Shown: positions 8,984-16,250 of the stretch, one piece after another
Position numbering within the stretch: position 1 is the first letter of the stretch
How the letters are laid out: the number at the start of each line of letters is the position of its first letter
Assembly: GCA_003246255.1 (NCBI GenBank)
Contig: QKAX01000173.1
Coordinates: 1-62,563 of the forward strand
Source: Demequina lutea
GTDB lineage: Bacteria; Actinomycetota; Actinomycetes; Actinomycetales; Demequinaceae
Reading direction: 5' to 3'
Length of the DNA: 62,563 bases
Position numbers and translations under genes: made by a program
The notes under the pieces: generated by a model
Told to the model about the DNA's origin: nothing
Seen by the model: the letters and a program-made list of their open reading frames with translations, nothing else
Database searches by the model: none

Positions 8984-10231
8984 GTGACCACCGCCGCGCC
9001 CTCCTCGCGTCGCCTCGGCGTCGTCGGAGCCACTGGCGTGGGCGTGGGCTCGATGCTTGGCGCGGGCGTGTTCGCCGTGTGGGCGCCCGCGGCGGCGGCG
9101 GCGGGATCGTGGCTTGTGGGCTCCGTCGCTCTGGCCGCCTGCGTGGCGGCGATCAACGCCTTCTCCACGGCGCAGCTGGCGGCCCTTCACCCGGTTGCGG
9201 GGGGTGTGTACACCTACGGCACGCGCGAGCTCGGGCCCGTGTGGGGATTTGTGGCGGGAATTGGCTTTGTGCTGGGCAAGACTGCCTCGGTGGCCGCGAT
9301 GGCGCTCACGATCGGCGCCTATGCGTGGCCCGATCTGGCGCGACCCATCGCGGGAGCGGCAGTGCTCGCTGCGTGGCTACTGAACGCACGCGGAGTGACC
9401 CGCACGGCGGCGGCAGCCACTGCTATCGCCGCGACGGTGCTGGTGGGTTTGGGGATCGTGAGCGGGGCCGCATGGTCGGTACCCGAGGTTCGAGACGCGG
9501 CGCCGCAGGGAGGGATCGGGGGCCTCCTCGAGGCGGCTGCTCTCGTGTTCTTCGCGTTCGCAGGTTATGCGCGGCTCGCCACGCTGGGCGAAGAGGTGCG
9601 GGACCCCCGCCGCACCATCCCGCGGGCCATCGCGGCCGCGATGGTGGTGGTAGTGACCGCCTATCTTGTCCTCGCCGCCACGCTTCAGCACTCTCCCGGC
9701 ATCGTGGCGCTCGCAGGGTCACGCGCGCCGATTGTCGAGGCGGTCGGGTCATCCGCTCGCTCATGGAGCGCCGGCATCGGGGCGCTGGCTGCTCTCGCCG
9801 CGGGCGGCGCCATGCTCGCCCTGCTTGCGGGCCTCGGCCGCACGTCGATGGCGATGGCGCGCGAGGGCGACCTTCCTCGCGTGCTAGCCCACACCAACCG
9901 ATCCGGCGTGCCGGCGCTCGCGGAAGGCGCCTCGGCCATCGCCGCCGTGGGCCTCGCGTGGTGGGGCGAGCTCGGCTTTGCGCTCGCGATGTCGAGCGCG
10001 GCGGTGCTCACGTACTACGGCGTGGCGAACGCCGCGGCATTCGCCGCCGCTCGCCGAGGAGGCGGATTCGCCGTTCCTCGAGTGGTCTCCGCGCTGGGCG
10101 TGGTGCTGTGCGCCGCGCTCGCGCTGTCGCTGCGACCGGGCGCGGTGGCGATGGCCGCTGCCGCCTGCGTGCTGGCCCTGATGGTGCGTGCGGTGCTGCG
10201 CGCGGAATCGCGGCGTCGCCGGGCGCGTTGA
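8984..10231 (+). CDS. APC-family amino-acid permease
   Basis: Predicted 415-residue amino-acid transporter. The first helix has GATGVGVGSMLGAGVFAVW, the glycine-rich substrate-site helix of APC permeases, followed by HPVAGGVYTY and an FAFAGYARLATLGEEVRDP segment, both typical of the family. About 12 helices are visible. GTG at 8984 is chosen because TACTCT ends exactly six bases upstream, the spacing of a leaderless transcript; the open frame continues far upstream, but that part overlaps the previous permease. Not obviously related in substrate to the permease at 7530. Confidence 0.82.
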   Translation: MTTAAPSSRRLGVVGATGVGVGSMLGAGVFAVWAPAAAAAGSWLVGSVALAACVAAINAFSTAQLAALHPVAGGVYTYGTRELGPVWGFVAGIGFVLGKTASVAAMALTIGAYAWPDLARPIAGAAVLAAWLLNARGVTRTAAAATAIAATVLVGLGIVSGAAWSVPEVRDAAPQGGIGGLLEAAALVFFAFAGYARLATLGEEVRDPRRTIPRAIAAAMVVVVTAYLVLAATLQHSPGIVALAGSRAPIVEAVGSSARSWSAGIGALAALAAGGAMLALLAGLGRTSMAMAREGDLPRVLAHTNRSGVPALAEGASAIAAVGLAWWGELGFALAMSSAAVLTYYGVANAAAFAAARRGGGFAVPRVVSALGVVLCAALALSLRPGAVAMAAAACVLALMVRAVLRAESRRRRAR

Positions 10232-10263
10232 CGCTCACATCGTCGAGCCAGGGAGGTCCCGTC

Positions 10264-10545
10264 ATGAAGGCAACATGGAACGGTCGCATCATCGCCGAGT
10301 CCGCCGTCACTGAGGTGGTGGAGGGCAACCATTACTTCCCCCGAGAGTCCATCAAGCCCGAGTTCTACCGCGAGTCAGCCACCACCTCGGAGTGCCCGTG
10401 GAAGGGCCACGCCGAGTACTTTGATGTGCTCGTCGACGGCGAGGTCAATGCGGATGCCGCCTGGCATTACGACGCGCCGAAGGACGCGGCCAAGCAGATC
10501 GCCGGGCACGTTGCCTTCTGGCGAGGAGTGGTCGTCTCGGAGTAG
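10264..10545 (+). CDS. DUF427 domain protein
   Basis: Small cytoplasmic protein of 93 residues matching DUF427: MKATWNGRIIAES at the N-terminus, NHYFPRESI, CPWKGHAEYFDV and AWHYDAPKD. These are the conserved blocks of this widespread family, whose biochemical role is not established. ATG at 10264 has GGGAGG nine bases upstream. A 7-bp inverted repeat (10543-10549 with 10560-10566) joins its stop codon to that of the convergent gene and may act as a weak shared terminator. Confidence 0.85.
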   Translation: MKATWNGRIIAESAVTEVVEGNHYFPRESIKPEFYRESATTSECPWKGHAEYFDVLVDGEVNADAAWHYDAPKDAAKQIAGHVAFWRGVVVSE

Positions 10546-10563
10546 CCGCCGCTCGGATCGCGG

Positions 10564-10938
10564 CTAGGCGCCCACGGCGGCCGTGGCGGCAAGCCAACCC
10601 AGCGCGCCAGCGCCGATCCCGGCGAGTCCCGTCACCGCCAGATAGCCGATCGCGGCTGAGGCCTTGCGCTTCCACAGCACCACGGCATCGACCGCGAGCG
10701 TGGAGAACGTGGTGAGTCCGCCGGCGATGCCGCCACCCACCACCACGGACGCGAAGCCGCCAAGGTGACCACGATCCACGAGCGCCACTGTGGCTCCCAG
10801 GAGCGCGGTGCCGAGCACGTTGGCGAGCAGCGTGGGCCACGGGTACGGGTGGGCGCCTCGCAGCGTGCTGAGCCAGTACCTCAGCATCGCGCCAGCCCCA
10901 CAACCCGCTGCGGCGGCGGCCAACTCAAGTGGAGTCAC
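10564..10938 (-). CDS. crcB: Fluoride exporter FluC/CrcB (subunit 2)
   Basis: Four-helix fluoride channel subunit, 124 residues. Family signatures are TLLANVLGTALLGA in the first half and GGLTTFSTLAVD in the second. CrcB/FluC proteins work as dimers that expel F- ions; many actinobacteria encode two adjacent genes that may form a heterodimer. Its GTG start overlaps the stop of the upstream crcB by four bases (GTGA at 10935-10938), so the two are translationally coupled. No fluoride riboswitch was recognised upstream of the operon. Confidence 0.9.
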   Translation of the reverse strand: MTPLELAAAAAGCGAGAMLRYWLSTLRGAHPYPWPTLLANVLGTALLGATVALVDRGHLGGFASVVVGGGIAGGLTTFSTLAVDAVVLWKRKASAAIGYLAVTGLAGIGAGALGWLAATAAVGA

Positions 10939-11372
10939 GCTCGTGCCCCCGGGTCCTCGCCCATGACCTCGTCCTCGAGTTCGCGGGCAGTGAGGCGACG
11001 CTCGCGCGCCCCGCGGCTCAGGGCGAGCTTGTCGCCTCCCAGCCAGCCGAGGCCGGCGCCCGCGGCGCAGACCGCGAGAGCGATCACGAGCAACGTGCCG
11101 GCCTGCACGGGGGCATCGGGATGGGGGGCAGCCATCGACGAGAAGGTGGTGAACCCGCCCATGAAGCCGGGGCCCACCAGCGGGAGCCAGCGCGGCGCGA
11201 CGTGGGAAGAGAACCATCCCATCACCACGCCCAACAGCAGCGAGCCCACCGCGTTGATGGCGAGAATGTCCCACGCCCAGTGGTGCGTGGGGATCGCGGC
11301 GTCGATCGCGAGGCGCGTCGCGCCGCCCGCGGCCGCTCCTACAAAGACGAGGCCGTAGACCCGCGTGGTCAC
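10935..11372 (-). CDS. crcB: Fluoride exporter FluC/CrcB (subunit 1)
   Basis: FluC-type channel of 145 residues with INAVGSLLLGVVMG and GFMGGFTTFSSMAA, the pore-lining asparagine and TTFS motifs of the family. An acidic/basic C-terminal tail of ~35 residues (RERRLTARELEDEVMGEDPG) extends beyond the fourth helix. GTG at 11372 overlaps the stop of the upstream DUF2505 gene (GTGA); an alternative GTG at 11387 would add five residues. It forms a coupled three-gene leftward operon with 11369-11878 and 10564-10938. Confidence 0.9.
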   Translation of the reverse strand: MTTRVYGLVFVGAAAGGATRLAIDAAIPTHHWAWDILAINAVGSLLLGVVMGWFSSHVAPRWLPLVGPGFMGGFTTFSSMAAPHPDAPVQAGTLLVIALAVCAAGAGLGWLGGDKLALSRGARERRLTARELEDEVMGEDPGARA

Positions 11373-11878
11373 CGCGCGGCGAGCCACTCGTCGGCCGCCG
11401 CCAGTTCCGCAGGAAGTGCTTCCTGAATTGCGTTCGCAATGGCACGTTCCACGACGGCCCCTACCAGCGGTACCGACGCCTGGACGTCGCCCGCGAGTCC
11501 GAAGGCGGTGCCGCCATCGGCCAGGGGCTTGAGGACGACGGCGCCGCGCGCGTGGCCGGGCGCGCCCGCGATCTCAATCGCGAAGGTGCCCTCACGGTCG
11601 GTCGGATCGCCGTTGAACTCCGCTGCGGCCCACGCCTCGGTGTAGCGCACGGTGATCTGCGAACCGACCATGGCGCGGAACTCTGGGGGAATGGTCGTTG
11701 ACGGCAACGTGCGGCGGAGCGCAAGGGTGAAGGAGCCGTCATCCTGGTGGTCCACGAGCACGTCGAAGTCCTGCGCGCCCGTTGCGCGGGCACGTTGCGC
11801 ATTGAACTCCTCGTTGCTGAGCATCGCCACCACCTCGTCGACGCTTGCGTCAAACCGGTGCTCGAAGGTGATCTTCAT
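11369..11878 (-). CDS. DUF2505 family protein
   Basis: Soluble protein of 169 residues beginning MKITFEHRFDASVDEVVAML, the START/SRPBCC-like fold entry typical of DUF2505, an actinobacterial family of unknown ligand. ATG at 11878 is preceded by AGAGGAGGG. It is first in a leftward operon with the two crcB genes, with a four-base overlap at 11369-11372. Nothing in the sequence links it chemically to fluoride, so the pairing may be positional only. Confidence 0.8.
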   Translation of the reverse strand: MKITFEHRFDASVDEVVAMLSNEEFNAQRARATGAQDFDVLVDHQDDGSFTLALRRTLPSTTIPPEFRAMVGSQITVRYTEAWAAAEFNGDPTDREGTFAIEIAGAPGHARGAVVLKPLADGGTAFGLAGDVQASVPLVGAVVERAIANAIQEALPAELAAADEWLAAR

Positions 11879-11946
11879 GGCCCTCCTCTTGCCGCATCCA
11901 GCGTATCGCGGCGGCCAGACGGCCGTGCGCCTCCTAGGCTTGTCCC

Positions 11947-13395
11947 GTGGCCACGCTTCGCGAAATTGCATCCCAGTACGGGCAGATGTCCGACGTCGAG
12001 TCCGAGTGGTTGTCCGAGGTGGTTGCCGACTGGCAGATCATCGCCGACCTCTCATTCGCTGACCTCGTGCTGTGGAGGCGCGTCGACAACGGCTTTGTGG
12101 CGATGGCGCATTGCCGTCCGTCGACAGGACCCACCGTGCATCAGGAGGAGGTCGTGGGTACTCGGGCCGCCGCCGGCCGCATCGCCCACCTCGAGGCCGC
12201 GTACAGGACTCGCGAGATTGTGGTCTCGCGTGAGCCTCGCTGGGACGAGACCTATGCCGTGCGCGAGGAGGCCTTGCCGGTGGTCATGCGCAACAACGAG
12301 GTGGTCGCCGTGCTGACGCGCGAGGCCTCGATGGCGGCGCTGAGGTCCTCGAGCCGCCTGGAGATCAACTACAAGGGCGCTGCCGACGATCTGCTCCGCA
12401 TGATCACGCGCGGCGAGTTCCCGGTGCACACCTCGGTGACGGGGCCCAAGCGCGGCGCCCCGCGCGTGGGCGATGGCGTGGTGCGTTTGGATGCACAGGG
12501 CGTGGTCACGTACGCGAGCCCCAACGCGCTGTCCTGCTTCCACCGCCTGGGCGTGACGGGCTCGCTCATGCACCGCTCGCTGCCTCGCGTGGTGGCGGCG
12601 ATGGTCAACGACCGCGGCCAGGTCGACGAGACGCTCGCGATGGTCACGGCTGGACGTGCAGCATGGCGCACGGACGTCGAGGCGAACGGCGCCGCCCTGT
12701 CGCTGCGCGCGATCCCTGTCACGGAGCGCGGGGCGCGAGTGGGCGCCGTGCTGCTGTGCCGCGACGTGAGCGAGCTCCGCCGTCGTGAGCGGGAGTTGCT
12801 CACGAAGGACGCGACCATCCGCGAGATCCACCACCGCGTGAAGAACAACCTGCAGACGGTGGCGGCGCTGCTGCGCCTCCAGTCGCGACGCGTCGAGGCG
12901 CCCGAGGCCAAGGAGGCGCTCGCCGAGGCGATGCGACGTGTCTCGACCATCGCGATGGTGCACGAGACGCTGTCTGGCACCCTCGACGAGCTGGTGCACT
13001 TTGACGACCTCGTGGCCCGATCGGCGCGCATGGCAGCCGACGTCGCGTCGCCAGGCGTGCAGGTCAAGATTGTGCGCGAGGGCGACTTTGGGATGATCCC
13101 GGCGCAGTACGCCTCATCGCTTGCGTTGGTGATGACCGAGCTGGTGACGAATGCCGTAGAGCACGGCTTCGAGGGCCGCGAGCACGGCACGATCGTGATC
13201 GCGGCCGAGCGCGACGGTCAGGTGCTGCGCGCCTCGATCCGCGACGACGGCAAGGGCATCACGGTGGAGCCCTCCGGCCTGGGCTCCCAAATTGTGCGCA
13301 CCCTCGTCACCAACGAGCTTCACGGCACTATCGAGTGGACCACCATTGATGGAGGCTCGGAGGTGCGCATCGAGGCGACTGTCGACTCGGAGTAG
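11947..13395 (+). CDS. pdtaS: PdtaS-type sensor histidine kinase
   Basis: Soluble histidine kinase of 482 residues. It has a GAF-like N-terminal domain (~1-150), a PAS domain (~165-280), a HisKA_2 dimerisation helix with the phospho-acceptor in EIHHRVKNNLQ (H296), and a HATPase domain (MTELVTNAVEHGF N-box, DDGKGI G-box). This layout and the HRVKNN signature match PdtaS (Mycobacterium Rv3220c), which signals to the RNA-binding antiterminator PdtaR. Convergent placement next to a WhiB1-type gene repeats the mycobacterial order Rv3219-Rv3220c. A TAGGCT box ends six bases before GTG 11947, predicting a leaderless mRNA. No pdtaR gene lies in the window. Confidence 0.85.
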   Translation: MATLREIASQYGQMSDVESEWLSEVVADWQIIADLSFADLVLWRRVDNGFVAMAHCRPSTGPTVHQEEVVGTRAAAGRIAHLEAAYRTREIVVSREPRWDETYAVREEALPVVMRNNEVVAVLTREASMAALRSSSRLEINYKGAADDLLRMITRGEFPVHTSVTGPKRGAPRVGDGVVRLDAQGVVTYASPNALSCFHRLGVTGSLMHRSLPRVVAAMVNDRGQVDETLAMVTAGRAAWRTDVEANGAALSLRAIPVTERGARVGAVLLCRDVSELRRRERELLTKDATIREIHHRVKNNLQTVAALLRLQSRRVEAPEAKEALAEAMRRVSTIAMVHETLSGTLDELVHFDDLVARSARMAADVASPGVQVKIVREGDFGMIPAQYASSLALVMTELVTNAVEHGFEGREHGTIVIAAERDGQVLRASIRDDGKGITVEPSGLGSQIVRTLVTNELHGTIEWTTIDGGSEVRIEATVDSE

Positions 13396-13417
13396 CGGCG
13401 CCCGCTCAGACTCGCAA

Positions 13418-13477
13418 GCAACGACAACGGCCCCCGCACCCTCCCGAGGGAGAGGCGGGGGCCGTCGACGTCGTTGC
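13418..13477. terminator. Large bidirectional terminator between pdtaS and whiB1
   Basis: An inner stem pairs ACGGCCCCCGC (13427-13437) with GCGGGGGCCGT (13455-13465). An outer stem pairs GCAACGAC (13418-13425) with GTCGTTGC (13470-13477). It lies between two convergent genes and should stop both transcripts. Confidence 0.8.
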
Positions 13478-13488
13478 TGTCGTGTGCC

Positions 13489-13743
13489 TTACTTGGCCGC
13501 GCGGCGCGCACGGGCGGCGCGACGCTTGAGCGAGCGGCGCTCGTCCTCCGACAGGCCACCCCACACACCAGAATCCTGGTTGTGTTCCATGGCCCACGCG
13601 AGGCACGTCTCGCGCACGCCGCACGAGTTGCACACGATCTTGGCCTTCTCGATCTGCACAAGCGCTGGACCCGTGTTGCCCACGGGGAAGAACAGCTCGG
13701 GGTCGTCGACGTCAAGGCATGCTGCGCGGTCGCGCCAATCCAT
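13489..13743 (-). CDS. whiB1: WhiB1-type iron-sulfur transcription regulator
   Basis: Protein of 84 residues, the same length as mycobacterial WhiB1. Four cluster cysteines are visible (C9, C38, C41, C47), with the GVWGG turn at 59-63 and a basic C-terminal tail for DNA binding. WhiB proteins carry a 4Fe-4S cluster that reacts with O2 or NO and bind the primary sigma factor. The N-terminus MDWRDRAACLDVDDPELFFP is diagnostic of the WhiB1 group. ATG at 13743 is preceded by AAGGAG six bases away. The long upstream region (to 13899) suggests regulated transcription. Confidence 0.92.
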   Translation of the reverse strand: MDWRDRAACLDVDDPELFFPVGNTGPALVQIEKAKIVCNSCGVRETCLAWAMEHNQDSGVWGGLSEDERRSLKRRAARARRAAK

Positions 13744-13828
13744 GAGGTCTCCTTACAAAAGAAAAAGGCGGCGGTCCAGGTGATGGTGGACTCGCCGCGT
13801 CGTCGCGGATCTGACGTCCATGTTCGCA

Positions 13829-13838
13829 TTGTTAACAA
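13829..13838. promoter_or_regulatory. Palindrome in the whiB1 upstream region
   Basis: TTGTTAACAA is a perfect 10-bp palindrome in the divergent region between whiB1 and the small membrane protein gene. On the minus strand a TTGTCA (13844-13849) with a GAACAT 17 bases later is a possible whiB1 promoter, and the palindrome falls in its spacer. Assignment is tentative. Confidence 0.3.
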
Positions 13839-13899
13839 CAGATGACAAGGGTCTACTCCTGTAACCTCGCGCATAATTCGCTAAGAGAGGTTGGAGACG

Positions 13900-14310
13900 A
13901 TGCACAAACCCCGTGGGGCATACGCCGTGCTCGACGCGATCGCGCTCGTTCTGCTGGCTCTCGAGACGCTCGCGGTGGCGGTGATTGCGGTCGGTTACGC
14001 CGTGTACGCCCTGCTTGAGCGCGATTTCTCCGGTTTGGGATGGTCTCTGGCCGCGGTGGCCGCGATCATGGCGGCCGGCCTCGGCATCTTCACCTGGGGT
14101 TTTGCCGGGAACAAGCGTTTCGCCCTTGGCGGAGTGGTCACGTGGCAGCTGATGCAGGCGAGCGTGGGCGTGTGGCTTCTCGGCTCGATCCCCGCCGTGG
14201 GCTTGATGCTCGTGGTGGCGGCAGCGCTCGCCGCGTGGTCAGCTGTGCGCCGGCAAGTGGCGCGGGGCCGCGCCCCTCTCAGCTCGGACGCCGAGGGCCC
14301 GGCGGCGTAG
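13900..14310 (+). CDS. Small four-helix membrane protein, unknown function
   Basis: Protein of 136 residues with four predicted membrane helices (roughly 12-35, 47-67, 77-95, 98-117) and a short polar tail. I do not recognise the family. ATG at 13900 is chosen with GGAG/AGAGG just upstream; a TTG at 13891 is in frame. A CATAAT -10-like hexamer sits at 13872-13877. Its last 32 bases overlap the 3' end of the convergent FHA gene, so the two transcripts are antisense to each other there. Confidence 0.6.
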   Translation: MHKPRGAYAVLDAIALVLLALETLAVAVIAVGYAVYALLERDFSGLGWSLAAVAAIMAAGLGIFTWGFAGNKRFALGGVVTWQLMQASVGVWLLGSIPAVGLMLVVAAALAAWSAVRRQVARGRAPLSSDAEGPAA

Positions 14311-16183
14311 TCGCAGCCTCGTCTCGCCAGCGTTGGATCGCGGCGTCGCAGAGCCAGGTGCCGGGCGGGGGATCACCGCGTCCCGGCCATGCCGGCGGGG
14401 TGGCAGTGGCGATCGCGTCCGCGATGCGCGCCTCGCGCAGCTCGCCGGCGTGCCGCACCCATGCGTGTCCGCGCGACAGTGAGGTGCCAGGCGACGCGGC
14501 GCCCGTGAGGTCGGAGGCATGCTGCGGTTCGGCGTCGTCGAGCGCCACAAGCCACTCGGCGGCAGCGAGCGTCGCCGCCGAATAGACGCCCGAGGAACGC
14601 GACGAGGCAACCGCGGCTCTGCACGGTGGGGCGCCTGGCCCGCCGAGCAGCAGCCGGTCGAGGGCCTCGGCCGCGTCGCGTGCGAGCGCGTCTGCGTCGT
14701 CAACGATCACGAGTGGCCTACCCCCTGACCTTGCTAGGGCGGCGGCCGCCTCGAAGGCGGTGCGCGCCTCGCGCGGAGTCGCGGCGACAGCGACATGGTC
14801 AAGGCGCGCGATGCGCTGCAGCGCGCCGCGCTCGATGTCTCCCACGACAAAGAGGCGCAGCATGTCCGGCGGCTCGGACCATGCGCTCGTGCCCGCGATG
14901 ATCTCCATCAGCGCTCCGCGTGAGCGGGACGTGGAGCCGACCGCGAGGAGGGTCCACGCTCGCCGTGGCACGATCCATGGCTCGCCGGACGCTGACCACA
15001 CACCGACCTGCATGGGCGCTGGGGTCGAGCCCTCTCGGGAGGGCTCCAGGCAGAGGTCGGCCCACCGTGGCGGCCAAGTGGGCGGGCTCCCGGCCCTTGC
15101 GACAGCCCGCGCGAGCCTCTCCGCTGCCGCACGGCTCACATGGCATGGGTCGAGCGTCACCGTGCTGTCGCCGACGCGCAGCTCCCACTCCTCGTCCCGC
15201 GCCTCGAGCGCCGCCCCGCCATCGACGGGACCGCCATCGACGGGACCGCCATCGACGGCGTCGCCGTCAGCGAGGCGGCACGCGGGTGAGGCATCGTTCG
15301 GAAGCCACCGGAGCCATGACTCGTCGGGCCGCGCGTCGCTGGGCGCGATGCCGCGCGCCAGCACCACCGCACGCCACGCCTCGAGGGCCTTCGGCCCGCT
15401 GACCATCACGCCGCCACCCCACCACTGGGGCTCCGTGCGCCTGGCGGCTCTGGCCTCCGGCTCGAGGTGAAGGAAGCGAGCGCGAGCGCGCTCGGCAGGT
15501 GCTGTCGGATCCGGCACTGTGAGGTCCGGCACTGTGAGGTCGGGCGCCGTCGGACCAGCCGCATGGGCGTGGTCATGCGCGCGGCCGGTCGCTGCGGTGG
15601 CGAACCGGCTCCAGAAGGCGGCTCCCAGCCGCGACAGCATGCCTTGTGCGAGCGGTGCACGCTGAGGGGCATCAGTGCGGAACTCGACGACGGCGCGACC
15701 CACCGCCACGCGGTCGCCGTTCGCAAGGCGCGCGAATCCCGCCGTGCGGCCACGGCGCCCCGACTCGACGCGGGTCAGGCCATTCACGCTGCCCAGGTCC
15801 AGCAGCCGCGCGCCGGTGGCAGTGGGCACGACGCGTGCGTGGCGCGCGCTCACGGAGGCATCGCGAAAGCCTGGAGTGGAGCATCCGAGCACGGCGGGGC
15901 CGGCAACCCGCACCTCGTGGCCGGCGTCCGGCCCCGCAACGCTCACGAGTCGCGGCCCGTTCCAGCCCCACGCGGAGGCGTCCGGGAGCGCCGTCAGCAG
16001 CGCCGCATGCCCCACCTCGGCCGAGTCGATCCGCGCGTGCGGGGCGACGCGGCGCTCGCCGTGCCACACCTCACGTGGCGGCACGCCTGCAGCGGCGAGG
16101 GCATCGGCGATCGTGGCGTCGGTGCCGCAACTGATGTCCGCCTCGGCGGAGCCAGTGAGGCACGCGGAGATGGTGACAATCAC
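14279..16183 (-). CDS. FHA-domain protein with degenerate FtsK/EccC-like ATPase region
   Basis: Protein of 634 residues. An N-terminal ubiquitin-like segment (~1-75) is followed by an FHA phosphothreonine-binding domain (~80-170, with SVSARHARVV and DLGSVNGL). A linker contains DLTVPDLTVPD repeats, and the C-terminal region resembles one ATPase module of FtsK/SpoIIIE/EccC proteins. Where such modules have GxxGxGK(S/T), this one has AVGSTSRSRGALM near residue 413, with no P-loop lysine. A Walker-B-like LVIVDDADAL survives near 490. A second in-frame repeat reads DGGPVDGGPVDGG. Start is GTG 16183. Role unknown; a scaffold reading Ser/Thr kinase marks is an inference. No type VII secretion neighbours are present. 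Confidence 0.65.
   Translation of the reverse strand: MIVTISACLTGSAEADISCGTDATIADALAAAGVPPREVWHGERRVAPHARIDSAEVGHAALLTALPDASAWGWNGPRLVSVAGPDAGHEVRVAGPAVLGCSTPGFRDASVSARHARVVPTATGARLLDLGSVNGLTRVESGRRGRTAGFARLANGDRVAVGRAVVEFRTDAPQRAPLAQGMLSRLGAAFWSRFATAATGRAHDHAHAAGPTAPDLTVPDLTVPDPTAPAERARARFLHLEPEARAARRTEPQWWGGGVMVSGPKALEAWRAVVLARGIAPSDARPDESWLRWLPNDASPACRLADGDAVDGGPVDGGPVDGGAALEARDEEWELRVGDSTVTLDPCHVSRAAAERLARAVARAGSPPTWPPRWADLCLEPSREGSTPAPMQVGVWSASGEPWIVPRRAWTLLAVGSTSRSRGALMEIIAGTSAWSEPPDMLRLFVVGDIERGALQRIARLDHVAVAATPREARTAFEAAAALARSGGRPLVIVDDADALARDAAEALDRLLLGGPGAPPCRAAVASSRSSGVYSAATLAAAEWLVALDDAEPQHASDLTGAASPGTSLSRGHAWVRHAGELREARIADAIATATPPAWPGRGDPPPGTWLCDAAIQRWRDEAATTPPGPRRPS
15216..15258. 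repeat. 15-bp tandem repeat inside the FHA gene
   Basis: CCGCCATCGACGGGA is repeated head to tail, nearly three copies. It encodes repeated DGGPV on the minus strand. The unit is a multiple of three, so copy-number change keeps the frame. Confidence 0.85.
15511..15540. repeat. Second 15-bp tandem repeat inside the FHA gene
   Basis: Two perfect copies of CCGGCACTGTGAGGT are followed by a diverged third. They encode a repeated LTVPD linker on the minus strand between the FHA domain and the ATPase-like region. Confidence 0.85.
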
Positions 16184-16250
16184 CCGCCCACGGTGACGGT
16201 GGCAGGGGCGGCGCGCCCGGCGTCGCGCCCGTGCCTGTGGAGAGAGTTCC

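Noticed and set aside
10543-10566. Seven-bp inverted repeat joining the stop codons of the DUF427 and crcB genes
   Set aside because: Weak stem without a T-run. It may help termination but is too short to list as a terminator.
12052-12999. Minus-strand frame opposite pdtaS
   Set aside because: Antisense to a kinase with intact H, N and G boxes; no domain of its own.
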